A DNA stretch of 64,000 nt from Frigidibacter sp. RF13. GTDB lineage: Bacteria; Pseudomonadota; Alphaproteobacteria; Rhodobacterales; Rhodobacteraceae. The notes beneath the pieces are model-generated. The model searched no databases and was not told where the DNA came from. It saw only the letters and a program-made list of their open reading frames with translations. The position numbers and the translations under genes were made by a program. This document shows positions 28,521 through 36,172 of the stretch, one piece after another; position 1 is the first letter of the stretch, and the number at the start of each line of letters is the position of its first letter. The stretch is from the NCBI RefSeq assembly GCF_026626305.1, contig NZ_JAPNUE010000007.1, forward strand, positions 1-64,000, in the 5' to 3' direction.

Positions 28521-28664
28521 ATGACGAATCGCCTCGCGCTTGCGCTCGCCTTCCTCGTCATCCTCGCCTTTGTGACCGACCGCCTCCTTACGCAGGGGGC
28601 GGCGAGCCTGTTTGTGGCGCGCAAGTTTCTCGTCTTCATCGACTGGATCGCCTTCTGGCGCTGA
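28521..28664 (+). CDS. Small single-span membrane protein between the two gap genes
   Basis: A 47-residue ORF: MTNRLALALAFLVILAFVTD, a short polar stretch, then RKFLVFIDWIAFWR. Residues 4-19 form a membrane helix. The C-terminal aromatic amphipathic segment ends in WIAFWR. Third positions are GC-rich and hydrophobicity is organised, so it looks coded. I recall similar tiny proteins at this spot in other Rhodobacteraceae, ending in a like WxAFWR motif. The ribosome site is weak, and a small GGGCG/CGCCC hairpin (28495-28509) lies between it and gap1. The function is unknown. Confidence 0.65.
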   Translation: MTNRLALALAFLVILAFVTDRLLTQGAASLFVARKFLVFIDWIAFWR

Positions 28665-28693
28665 TTGTGGCAGGCTGACCCTGCAGTCAGCGA

Positions 28694-28730
28694 TTGACGT
28701 TTCGCAGATAATTTGATGTTAGCGGTAACG
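28694..28730 (+). promoter_or_regulatory. Promoter with overlapping CceR/GluR-like operator of gap2
   Basis: A TTGACG -35 box (28694-28699) and a TGTTAG -10 box (28717-28722) are spaced 17 bases. The -10 box is the left half of the palindrome TGTTAGCGGTAACG (28717-28730), which matches TGTTAGCGCTAACA at 12 of 14 positions. Binding there would block the promoter. The ATG of gap2 is 34 bases downstream. Confidence 0.6.
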
Positions 28731-28764
28731 GCGCACGCATGCGTCCGGGCGACAGGAGGCGGAG

Positions 28765-29766
28765 ATGGCAGTCAAAGTGGCGATCAACGGGTTTGGCCGC
28801 ATCGGGCGCAACGTGCTGCGCGGCATCATCGAAAGCGGGCGCACCGACATCGAGGTGGTGGCGATCAACGATCTCGGCCCGGTCGAGACCAATGCGCACC
28901 TGTTGCGGTTTGACTCGGTCCATGGCCGCTTCCCGGCCGAAGTGACGACGACCGAGACCACGATCGACGTCGGCCGCGGCCCGATGCAGGTCACGGCGAT
29001 CAAGAATCCCGCCGACCTGCCATGGAGCCATGTCGATGTGGTGATGGAATGCACCGGCATCTTCACCTCGAAGGAAAAGTGTCTGCCTCATCTGGAGAAC
29101 GGCTCCAAACGCGTGCTGATCTCGGCGCCCGGCGAGGGTGCGGACAGGACTATCGTCTATGGCGTGAACCACCAGACGCTGACGAAGGACGACATCGTCG
29201 TCTCGAACGCCTCCTGCACCACGAACTGCCTGTCGCCGGTCGCCAAGGTCCTGAACGAGGCGATCGGCATCGAAAAGGGGATGATGACCACCATCCATTC
29301 CTATACCGGCGACCAGCCGACGCTGGACACGATGCACAAGGATCTCTACCGCGCCCGCGCCGCGGCGCTTTCCATGATCCCAACCTCGACGGGGGCCGCG
29401 AAGGCCGTGGGGCTAGTGCTGCCGGAACTGAAAGGCAAGCTCGACGGCTTCGCGATCCGGGTGCCGACGCCGAACGTCAGTGTCGTAGACCTGAAGTTCT
29501 TTGCCAAACGCGCCACGAGCGTCGAGGAGATAAACGCCGCGATCAAGGCGGCGGCCGACGGACCGATGAAGGGCATCCTCGGCTATACGATGTTCAAGAA
29601 TGTCTCGTCGGACTTCAATCATGACCCGCATTCCTCGGTCTTCCATATGGATCAGACCAAGGTTATGGACGGTACTTTCTGCTCGATCCTCTCCTGGTAT
29701 GACAATGAATGGGGCTTCTCGAACCGGATGGCGGATACGGCCGTCGCGATGGGGCGGCTCATCTGA
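28765..29766 (+). CDS. gap: Type I glyceraldehyde-3-phosphate dehydrogenase, likely NAD-dependent
   Basis: A 333-residue GAPDH with INGFGRIGR at 7-15, Asp36 in [11 protein letters not shown] (the residue that favours NAD), catalytic Cys151 in [11 protein letters not shown] and the [11 protein letters not shown] segment. It is closely similar to the gene at 27483 but differs at the cofactor-selecting position, so the two may run in glycolytic and gluconeogenic directions. GGAGGCGGAG precedes ATG 28765. Its own promoter and operator are visible, so it is not only read through from gap1. Confidence 0.95.
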   Translation: MAVKVAINGFGRIGRNVLRGIIESGRTDIEVVAINDLGPVETNAHLLRFDSVHGRFPAEVTTTETTIDVGRGPMQVTAIKNPADLPWSHVDVVMECTGIFTSKEKCLPHLENGSKRVLISAPGEGADRTIVYGVNHQTLTKDDIVVSNASCTTNCLSPVAKVLNEAIGIEKGMMTTIHSYTGDQPTLDTMHKDLYRARAAALSMIPTSTGAAKAVGLVLPELKGKLDGFAIRVPTPNVSVVDLKFFAKRATSVEEINAAIKAAADGPMKGILGYTMFKNVSSDFNHDPHSSVFHMDQTKVMDGTFCSILSWYDNEWGFSNRMADTAVAMGRLI

Positions 29767-29818
29767 ATGTGATGTGCAGCCCCTGCCCCACGGCCGGTAA
29801 CACGGCTAGTCTTAGGGC

Positions 29819-30727
29819 ATGAAACGCGCAGTCCGTCTTCTGGGGCTTGGTCTTGCCGGCCTTCTGCTCATCGCCTGCGCGGCGCAGTGGCGGAATTCCG
29901 GCCTCACCCCCCTGCCCGCGCCACCGCCGGGAAGTTTGCGGGTTGCGACCCACAATGCCCATTACATCCTGCTGCACGCCGAGGACGGCCCCTGGTCGGT
30001 CGCGGGGTGGGCGGCGCGGAAAGGCGCCTTCGGCGCGGCCTTCCGCGCGCTCGACGCCGATATCGTCGCCTATCAGGAAATGGAGAGCTTTTCGCGCGGC
30101 GATGACGGGTCGGTCAATCTCGCGCGCGACTATCTTCTGGCCGAGAACCCCGACTACCGCGCCGCTGCCACAGGCGACTGGCGGAGTTTCCCCTCGACCC
30201 AGCCCATCTTCTATCGAACCCCGCGGCTTAGGCTCCTCGATCAGGGCTGGTTCTTCTTTTCCGACACGCCAGACGTGATCTATTCACGCACCTTCGACGG
30301 CTCTTATCCCGCCTTCGCCTCCTGGGCGCGCTTTGCGCCGACCGCAGGTGGCCCGCCCTTCACTGTCATCAATCTGCATTTCGACTATTCCAGCCGGGAA
30401 AACCGCCGCCGCTCGGCCGCGCTGGTCCGCGCGCGGCTCGATCCATGGCTCACTAACGGAGAGCCGATCATTCTTGTCGGCGATCTCAACGAGCGCGCGG
30501 GGTCGGCCATCATCAGGAGTTTCGAGGCGCAAGGGTTGGCCTTCGCTCAGACCTCCGGCGCTTCCTACCATTTCAATCGCGGCATCAATCTCTTTTCCGC
30601 CATCGATCATATTGCTCTGGCGAATGGCCCGGCCTTCGCCGGCCAACCGGCGATCCTGAGGCAGAAGTTCTCTGGCCAATGGCCCTCGGACCATTATCCG
30701 GTCGTCGCCGACGTCACCTTGCCCTAG
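29819..30727 (+). CDS. Endonuclease/exonuclease/phosphatase-family lipoprotein
   Basis: A 302-residue protein of the DNase I-like EEP superfamily. A lipoprotein signal peptide ends LLIAC with the lipid cysteine at residue 20. Catalytic-site segments are VATHNAH (about 43), AYQEMESF (about 83, metal-binding Glu), INLHFDYSSREN (about 184), GDLNERAGS (about 221) and the final WPSDHYPVVAD (Asp-His pair, about 290). The substrate could be DNA, phosphoesters or lipids; the outer-membrane or periplasmic site favours extracellular targets. Its 3' end overlaps the convergent coaD by 14 bases. Confidence 0.85.
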   Translation: MKRAVRLLGLGLAGLLLIACAAQWRNSGLTPLPAPPPGSLRVATHNAHYILLHAEDGPWSVAGWAARKGAFGAAFRALDADIVAYQEMESFSRGDDGSVNLARDYLLAENPDYRAAATGDWRSFPSTQPIFYRTPRLRLLDQGWFFFSDTPDVIYSRTFDGSYPAFASWARFAPTAGGPPFTVINLHFDYSSRENRRRSAALVRARLDPWLTNGEPIILVGDLNERAGSAIIRSFEAQGLAFAQTSGASYHFNRGINLFSAIDHIALANGPAFAGQPAILRQKFSGQWPSDHYPVVADVTLP

Positions 30728-31220
30728 CCTGAGCGAACCGTGCGACCAGTGCCTCGCGCACCGGCGGTGTCACGAAACGCGAAACATCGCCGCCAAGCCG
30801 CGCGATCTCCTTCACCAGCTTCGAGGCAATGGCCTGCCGCCTCGCGTCGGCCATCAGGAACACGGTCTCGACCGAATCGTCCATAGCGCGGTTCATGCCG
30901 ACCATCTGGAATTCATATTCGAAATCGGCGACCGCCCTCAGGCCCCGCACGATCACGCTTGCGCCTACGTCGCGCGCGCAGTCGATCAAGAGATTCTCGA
31001 ACGGATGCACCACGATCTCGCCGCCGGTCTTGGCGACGATGGCGGCGCATTCCGCCTCGACCATCGCCACGCGCTCTTCCAGAGAAAACAAAGGCCCCTT
31101 GTCGCGGTTGATCGCAACGCCGATCACCAGCCGGTCGACCAGTGCCATGGCGCGCTGGATGATGTCGGTATGGCCGAGCGTGATCGGATCGAACGTGCCG
31201 GGGTAAAGGCCGATGCGCAT
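30714..31220 (-). CDS. coaD: Phosphopantetheine adenylyltransferase
   Basis: A 168-residue enzyme that joins ATP and 4'-phosphopantetheine in coenzyme A synthesis. It shows the GTFDPITLGHTDII nucleotidyl-transfer motif (8-21, TxGH type), IVRGLRAVADFEYEFQM (about 88-104) and a closing VSRFVTPPV. Length is normal. The start at ATG 31220 gives MRIGLYPGTFDP, as in homologues; the 11 upstream residues were dropped. It is convergent with the lipoprotein nuclease gene. Confidence 0.95.
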   Translation of the reverse strand: MRIGLYPGTFDPITLGHTDIIQRAMALVDRLVIGVAINRDKGPLFSLEERVAMVEAECAAIVAKTGGEIVVHPFENLLIDCARDVGASVIVRGLRAVADFEYEFQMVGMNRAMDDSVETVFLMADARRQAIASKLVKEIARLGGDVSRFVTPPVREALVARFAQARAR

Positions 31221-31292
31221 GGGGACCTCCCTTTTTTGGCCGGCACGCAACATTATTGCGCAGGGAAATGCAAGCCCTGCCGCACTGCCGCG

Positions 31293-31727
31293 TCAGTTGC
31301 CCATGATCATCCCGGCCAGCGCGTCCTTCTCCATCGCCAGCTCCGAAAGCCGCGCCGCGACAACGTCACCGATCGAGATGATGCCGACCATCTTGCCGTC
31401 CTTCACGACCGGCATGTGACGGAAGCGTCCGGCCGTCATTTTTTCCAGCACACTGTCGGCACTGTCGTCGGGGCCGCACGACACGAGGTTTCGGGTCATC
31501 AGCGCCTCGACCTTGTCGGTCAGACAGCCCGCACCGCGCCGCCCGACATCGCGCACGATGTCGCGCTCGGACAGGATGCCGAGCGGTTTCGCACCATCGT
31601 CGGACACAATCACGGCACCGATCCGGCGTTCCGCCAACAGGCGCGCGGCGTCCGCAACGGTCGAGCTCGGCGGAACGGTGATGATCGGCCCCTGGGTCTT
31701 CGAGCGAAGAATCTGGTGAACCTGCAT
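31293..31727 (-). CDS. CBS-domain protein
   Basis: A 144-residue protein made of two CBS domains (about residues 8-60 and 75-130), with the ADAARLLAERRIGAVIVSDDGAKPLGILSERDIVRDV pattern in the first and HMPVVKDGKMVGIISIGDVV in the second. CBS pairs bind adenine nucleotides and sense energy state. No catalytic domain is attached. CAGGAGG precedes ATG 31727. It lies 60 bases behind the LysR gene on the same strand and may be cotranscribed with it. Confidence 0.9.
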   Translation of the reverse strand: MQVHQILRSKTQGPIITVPPSSTVADAARLLAERRIGAVIVSDDGAKPLGILSERDIVRDVGRRGAGCLTDKVEALMTRNLVSCGPDDSADSVLEKMTAGRFRHMPVVKDGKMVGIISIGDVVAARLSELAMEKDALAGMIMGN

Positions 31728-31787
31728 GGCCAACCTCCTGAGCGGCAAGGACTTTCGTCCCCAACGTCAACCGGGGGGCAGATTCTG

Positions 31788-32675
31788 TCAAGTCAGGGCT
31801 TCAAGACGCGTGACCTCCCGCTTCACTCCCTGGACCAGTGCCTCGGCAAATCGGTTCAACCGCACCGAACGGCGGTCGTCCTCATGGCGGATCAGCCAGA
31901 AGGCCCGGGTCAGGCTGAAATCAGCCGCCAGCAGCTTCGTCACTTCCGGCGCCGTCGGGATGGCGAAATCATGCACGATCGCCAACCCTGCCCCGGCCCG
32001 CACCCAGTTGAACTGAACCGAGACGGAGTTTGACGCCAGCGGCACAGCTTGGGTGCCCAGTTCCGCCAGATAGTCCAGTTCCTTGTCGAAGATCATGTCG
32101 GGGATATAGCCGATGATCCGCCGGCCTTTCAGATCGTCCAGCGACCGGATCGCGCCCATGCGCGCCAGATAGTTCTTCGAGGCCGCAAGATGCAGGTGAT
32201 AGTCGGTGATCTTCTGCACCGAAAGCCGTCCCGCCGTCGGCGCCGAGACCGAGATCGCCATGTCGGCCTCGCGCTTCGACAGGTTGAAGACGCGCGGCAG
32301 GGCGACGATCTGCACTTCCAGCCCCGGGTTCTCGTCGCAGATCTTCGCCAGAACCTGCGGCAGCAGATAGTTCGCGCAGCCGTCCGGCGCGCCAATGCGG
32401 ATCTGCCCGGTTAGGCCTTCCGGCGCCGACAGGGCTTCCGTGGCGCCAGCCAGCGCGCCTTCGGCGCCCTCGGCATGGGGCAAGAGCCGCGTTCCTTCTT
32501 CGGTCAGCGCGTAACCTTGCGGGGATTTGACGAATAACCGTGCACCCATTGCCTCTTCCAGCCGCGCGATGCGGCGACCGACGGTCGCGGGGTCGATCTT
32601 CAATTGTCGGCCGGCAGCCGACAGGCTTTCGCTGCGGGCAACGGCAAGAAAGATGCGCAGATCGTCCCAGTCCAT
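31788..32675 (-). CDS. LysR-family transcriptional regulator next to mmsA
   Basis: A 295-residue regulator. The HTH is at residues 1-60 (MDWDDLRIFLAVARSESLSAAG, DPATVGRRIARLEEAMG) and the effector domain follows. The start at ATG 32675 gives the usual MDWDDLR opening; 42 upstream residues were dropped. It is divergent from mmsA across 162 bases and probably controls it. The coinducer is likely a metabolite of valine, propionate or inositol breakdown, which is inference from the neighbour. Confidence 0.85.
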   Translation of the reverse strand: MDWDDLRIFLAVARSESLSAAGRQLKIDPATVGRRIARLEEAMGARLFVKSPQGYALTEEGTRLLPHAEGAEGALAGATEALSAPEGLTGQIRIGAPDGCANYLLPQVLAKICDENPGLEVQIVALPRVFNLSKREADMAISVSAPTAGRLSVQKITDYHLHLAASKNYLARMGAIRSLDDLKGRRIIGYIPDMIFDKELDYLAELGTQAVPLASNSVSVQFNWVRAGAGLAIVHDFAIPTAPEVTKLLAADFSLTRAFWLIRHEDDRRSVRLNRFAEALVQGVKREVTRLEALT

Positions 32676-32744
32676 CCAAACCACCTCGTCCGCTTCGTTT
32701 CTCGTCGGCACCCCGCGGACCGCATACAATGCGACGGCAGGACC

Positions 32745-32760
32745 TTTGCAAAAACGCAAA
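32745..32760. promoter_or_regulatory. TTTGC/GCAAA palindrome upstream of mmsA
   Basis: The 16-base sequence has TTTGC and GCAAA arms with six bases between, and contains a full TTTGCAAA at 32745-32752. TTTGCAAA-based sites are used by short-chain acyl-CoA regulators of the ScfR/PccR group in Rhodobacter (from memory). A LysR site is equally possible. It lies 78 bases upstream of the mmsA ATG. Confidence 0.35.
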
Positions 32761-32837
32761 ACACATTTGAAATCTTTCCTCTGTTTCCAGCATTTCCGCA
32801 AGACTAGATTGTCGCCAGCACATCAGGGAGGATTCCG

Positions 32838-34337
32838 ATGAAAGAGATCGGTCACTGGATCAACGGCAAGCATGTGAAGGGCACTTCCGGCCGCTTCGCC
32901 GATGTCTTCAACCCCGCCACTGGCGAAGTTCAGGCCCGCGTTGCACTGGCCTCCAAGGCTGAACTCGACGCCGCTACCGCCGACGCCGCGAACGCTCAGG
33001 TGAAATGGGGCGCCACCAACCCGCAGCGCCGGGCGCGCGTGATGATGGAATTCGTCCGGCTTCTCAACCGCGATATGGACAAACTGGCCGAAGCCCTCTC
33101 CGCGGAACACGGCAAGACCATCCCCGACGCCAAGGGCGACATCCAGCGCGGGCTTGAGGTGATCGAATTCTGCATCGGCGCGCCGCAGATGCTGAAGGGC
33201 GAGTTCACCGACAGCGCCGGCCCGGGCATCGACATGTATTCGATGCGCCAGCCGATCGGCGTCGCCGCCGGGATCACCCCGTTCAACTTCCCCGCCATGA
33301 TCCCGATGTGGAAGATGGGTCCTGCGCTCGCCTGCGGCAACGCCTTCATCCTTAAGCCCTCGGAACGTGACCCGTCCGTGCCGCTGATGCTCGCCGAGCT
33401 GATGCAGGAAGCGGGGCTGCCCGACGGCGTCCTGCAGGTCATCAACGGCGACAAGGAATCGGTCGACGCGATCCTCGACAACCCGGAAATCGGCGCCATC
33501 GGCTTTGTCGGCTCGACGCCGATCGCCGAGTACATCTACGGCCGCGGCTGTTCGAACGGCAAGCGCGTCCAGTGCTTCGGCGGTGCCAAGAACCACATGA
33601 TCATCATGCCGGACGCCGACATGGACCAAGCCGCCGACGCGCTTGTCGGCGCGGGTTATGGCGCGGCGGGCGAACGCTGCATGGCAATCTCGGTCGCGCT
33701 GCCTGTGGGCGACAAGACCGCTGACGCGCTGATCGAGAAGCTCGTCCCGCGCATCGAGAAGCTGAAGGTCGCGCCCTACACCGCCGGCAATGACGTGGAC
33801 TACGGTCCCGTCGTCACCGCCGCCGCCAAGGCCAATATCCTGAAGCTCGTCGAAAGCGGCGTCCAGCAGGGCGCCAAACTCGTGGTCGACGGCCGCGACT
33901 TCAGCCTGCAGGGCTACGAGAACGGCTTCTTCGTCGGCCCGCACCTCTTCGACCATGTCACCACCGACATGGACATCTACAAAAAGGAAATCTTCGGGCC
34001 CGTCCTGTCGACCGTGCGCTGCAAGACCTACGAAGAGGCGCTCGGCCATGCCATGGACCATGAATATGGCAATGGCACCGCAATCTTTACCCGCGACGGC
34101 GACACGGCGCGCGACTTCGCGAACCGCGTGAACGTCGGCATGATCGGCATCAACGTGCCCATCCCGGTGCCGCTGGCCTACCACACGTTCGGCGGCTGGA
34201 AGAAATCGGCCTTCGGCGACCTGAACCAGCACGGGCCGGACGCCTTCCGCTTCTACACGCGGACGAAGACCATCACTTCGCGCTGGCCGTCCGGCATCAA
34301 GGAAGGTGCCGCTTTCAACTTCAAGCAGATGGACTGA
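32838..34337 (+). CDS. mmsA: CoA-acylating methylmalonate-semialdehyde dehydrogenase
   Basis: A 499-residue aldehyde dehydrogenase that turns methylmalonate semialdehyde (valine route) into propionyl-CoA, or malonate semialdehyde (inositol route) into acetyl-CoA. It opens with IGHWINGKHVKGTSGR, has the cofactor segment GSTPIAEYIYGRG (about 228) and the catalytic Cys281 in GAAGERCMAIS. The glutamate found in hydrolytic aldehyde dehydrogenases is replaced by the GGAKNHMI stretch typical of MmsA/IolA. GGGAGGA precedes the ATG. No other valine genes are adjacent. It could complete the inositol pathway coded at 54116-61436. Confidence 0.94.
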   Translation: MKEIGHWINGKHVKGTSGRFADVFNPATGEVQARVALASKAELDAATADAANAQVKWGATNPQRRARVMMEFVRLLNRDMDKLAEALSAEHGKTIPDAKGDIQRGLEVIEFCIGAPQMLKGEFTDSAGPGIDMYSMRQPIGVAAGITPFNFPAMIPMWKMGPALACGNAFILKPSERDPSVPLMLAELMQEAGLPDGVLQVINGDKESVDAILDNPEIGAIGFVGSTPIAEYIYGRGCSNGKRVQCFGGAKNHMIIMPDADMDQAADALVGAGYGAAGERCMAISVALPVGDKTADALIEKLVPRIEKLKVAPYTAGNDVDYGPVVTAAAKANILKLVESGVQQGAKLVVDGRDFSLQGYENGFFVGPHLFDHVTTDMDIYKKEIFGPVLSTVRCKTYEEALGHAMDHEYGNGTAIFTRDGDTARDFANRVNVGMIGINVPIPVPLAYHTFGGWKKSAFGDLNQHGPDAFRFYTRTKTITSRWPSGIKEGAAFNFKQMD

Positions 34338-34354
34338 CCGCCGTCCTGACAGCG

Positions 34355-34383
34355 AAAAGCCGGGCCATTTGGTCCGGCTTTTT
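34355..34383 (+). terminator. Rho-independent terminator of mmsA
   Basis: AAAAGCCGG (34355-34363) pairs with CCGGCTTTT (34374-34382). The stem extends inward through GCC/GGT to a four-base ATTT loop and is followed by Ts. It lies 18 bases behind the stop codon. Confidence 0.88.
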
Positions 34384-34409
34384 GTTGTGACGCGATGCGC
34401 GCGGATCGG

Positions 34410-35036
34410 TCAGACCGACCGTCGCCGCATCAGGCTGATCCCGCCGAGCGCGAGTGCAAGCAAGCCGCCTGCGGCAGGCAGCGGAACCGGCGCGATGTCG
34501 GGGAAGCTCACGGTAATGGAGCTCAAATAATACTCTGAGAATGACCAGTATGCGCCGATCCCGAAGGTCACAGCCGTCTGCGGCGTCGGGAAAAGATAGT
34601 TCGCGCCTGCCTGCAGATCGAGATACTGGATCGTCGTTGGGCCGCCGTTGCCGGTGAAGAGGTCGAAGTAGTCATCCGCCGCCACTGTGCTGGGCGTGAA
34701 GCTGACCGACAGGAGTGTCACCGCCTGACTAAAGGTAAAGAGCGCCAGCTCATTGGAACCCGACCCATCGATCTGATTGTTCGTGTCGCCGGGGGAACGG
34801 ATACCAAGGCCGGTGCCCGCAAAAGTGCGCACCTGAGCCGTGCCGTTGATATTGTTGAAATTGTCGTACGTAGCGCCTGTCGCGGTCATGCCGAGACCGG
34901 GTGCGGTGTAGTTCAACGCGCTCAGCCATGAATTGCCGCTCGATTGCGTGAGGTCGAACGTCACCGTGGCGGCACTGGCCGAACTTCCAACATTCGACAG
35001 GGCGATAATAGCCAGAAGTTTCCAAGGACTGATCAA
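34410..35036 (-). CDS. VPLPA-CTERM secreted protein (second gene of a pair)
   Basis: A 208-residue exported protein: a signal peptide (MISPWKLLAIIALSNVGSSASA), a beta-rich body (FDLTQSSGNSW, NELALFTFSQAVTLLSVSF) and a C-terminal sorting signal VPLPAAGGLLALALGGISLMRRR. No enzymatic motif is seen. The start was moved to TTG 35036, because GGAGGA lies seven bases before it and itself overlaps the upstream TTG of the longer frame. It follows another VPLPA gene by 53 bases on the same strand. The last 30 residues are nearly the same in both, suggesting duplication or shared sorting. It would be processed by an exosortase encoded elsewhere. Confidence 0.8.
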   Translation of the reverse strand: MISPWKLLAIIALSNVGSSASAATVTFDLTQSSGNSWLSALNYTAPGLGMTATGATYDNFNNINGTAQVRTFAGTGLGIRSPGDTNNQIDGSGSNELALFTFSQAVTLLSVSFTPSTVAADDYFDLFTGNGGPTTIQYLDLQAGANYLFPTPQTAVTFGIGAYWSFSEYYLSSITVSFPDIAPVPLPAAGGLLALALGGISLMRRRSV

Positions 35037-35089
35037 ATGACTTTCCTCCAAGTCAACCGGCGCGGGTTGCCGCGCCGGTCATACGCTGA

Positions 35090-35707
35090 TCAGACCGCGC
35101 GTGTGCGCCGTCGCATCAGGCCAATTCCGCCGAGCGCAAGTGCAAGCAGGCCACCCGCTGCCGGCAGCGGAACAGGCGCCGGAATGAAGGACACCACCGC
35201 GAAGATCTGTCCATTGCTCGCGGCGCTGCTGCCCTGGACCAGGCGTCCATTGGCAAAGCCGAAGATCGAGTTCGTCAGCGAGATGACGACCTGATTGCCA
35301 CCCGGCGCCGCCAGAATCACCGGTGAAAGCCAGGTGAGCCCGCCCCACTGAAACGGCGAGGCGATCGAGCCGTTGACCAAGCCGGTCGAGGTTCCTGTCG
35401 CCCCCGTCGAGGTAAGCGTGAAGTCAGCGAACAGCGCGCGCGGCGTCAAATCGTCGGCATTGACCTGGTTCTCCATCGACCAGATGTTGAAGAGGTTGAT
35501 CATCTGCGACTGTCCGAGCGAGAGGTTGAGCGTGAACGAGCCGCTCGTCGTGCTCGTTCCGACCTGCAGGCCCGGATCGACCGCATAGGCGGGACCATAG
35601 AGGTTGAATGTCGCCTGGATGGTGGCAGCTAGGCTTGCTGCACCGCTCATCAGCGTCATTGCAGCAGCAACAGCCGCCGCGCGTGCGATCGTCAGTACTT
35701 TGGCCAT
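35090..35707 (-). CDS. VPLPA-CTERM secreted protein (first gene of a pair)
   Basis: A 205-residue exported protein with a signal peptide (about residues 1-28, ending SLAA), a low-complexity Ser/Thr/Gly-rich body and a C-terminal VPLPAAGGLLALALGGIGLMRRR signal with a basic end. GGTGGAGAG precedes ATG 35707. Transcription probably starts in the AT-rich region 35708-36172 that is shared with the divergent VPVPA gene. The body has no recognised domain. Related proteins are linked to exopolysaccharide matrix and floc formation in other bacteria. Confidence 0.82.
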   Translation of the reverse strand: MAKVLTIARAAAVAAAMTLMSGAASLAATIQATFNLYGPAYAVDPGLQVGTSTTSGSFTLNLSLGQSQMINLFNIWSMENQVNADDLTPRALFADFTLTSTGATGTSTGLVNGSIASPFQWGGLTWLSPVILAAPGGNQVVISLTNSIFGFANGRLVQGSSAASNGQIFAVVSFIPAPVPLPAAGGLLALALGGIGLMRRRTRAV

Positions 35708-36172
35708 GATCTCTCCACCACCATTTCGAATCCCTCCGCCGGGCGGAGAGCACCGTGGGCCAACCTGCCCGGCGTTTACGACCTGTTAAGGAAGATTCCG
35801 TGGCGGCAATAAGGATTCGGGCCTTGTTTCTTGGCTTCTTACCGGCATTTCGGGGATGCTCAACTCACGTGCTCACAGGTTATTCGCGGTACGTTTTTGT
35901 CGAGGCGAATCAATGTTCGCACGGCTGTTCGGTCACTGGAGTAACGGAAGATCGGACCAACTGTTTCGATAATTTACCCAGTATATCCAAAAATATACGC
36001 ATTGTTTCTTTGACCTGGCGACTTGCGCCATCGCCTGCGCGACAGCGAGATTCTGTTGCCGAAGTGACGCAAAAGTGGCATTAATAAGGCATTCCGGCCC
36101 AGTTTGTGGCGGGTATTTTTCGGCTTGGGCGGTGGGGACCATCCAAAGCTATTTGGTGCGAAAGGAACAATT
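35708..36172. promoter_or_regulatory. 465-base AT-rich divergent control region of the VPxPA-CTERM genes
   Basis: No supportable ORF. The GTATAT/ATATAC palindrome at 35981-35998 (arms of six, spacer CCAAAA) is striking in this GC-rich genome. TGGCA at 36076-36080 and GC at 36089-36090 give the GG-N10-GC spacing of a sigma-54 promoter, 83 bases before the VPVPA ATG. The palindrome lies about 110 bases before the implied start site, where an enhancer-binding activator would sit. The -12 element is imperfect, so this is a hypothesis. Confidence 0.45.

Noticed and set aside
32823-34232. 469-codon minus-strand ORF
   Set aside because: Antisense shadow of mmsA.
35755-36084. 109-codon plus-strand ORF in the VPxPA control region
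   Set aside because: No family-like pattern, AT-rich codons, and it covers the palindrome and the sigma-54-like promoter. More likely non-coding.
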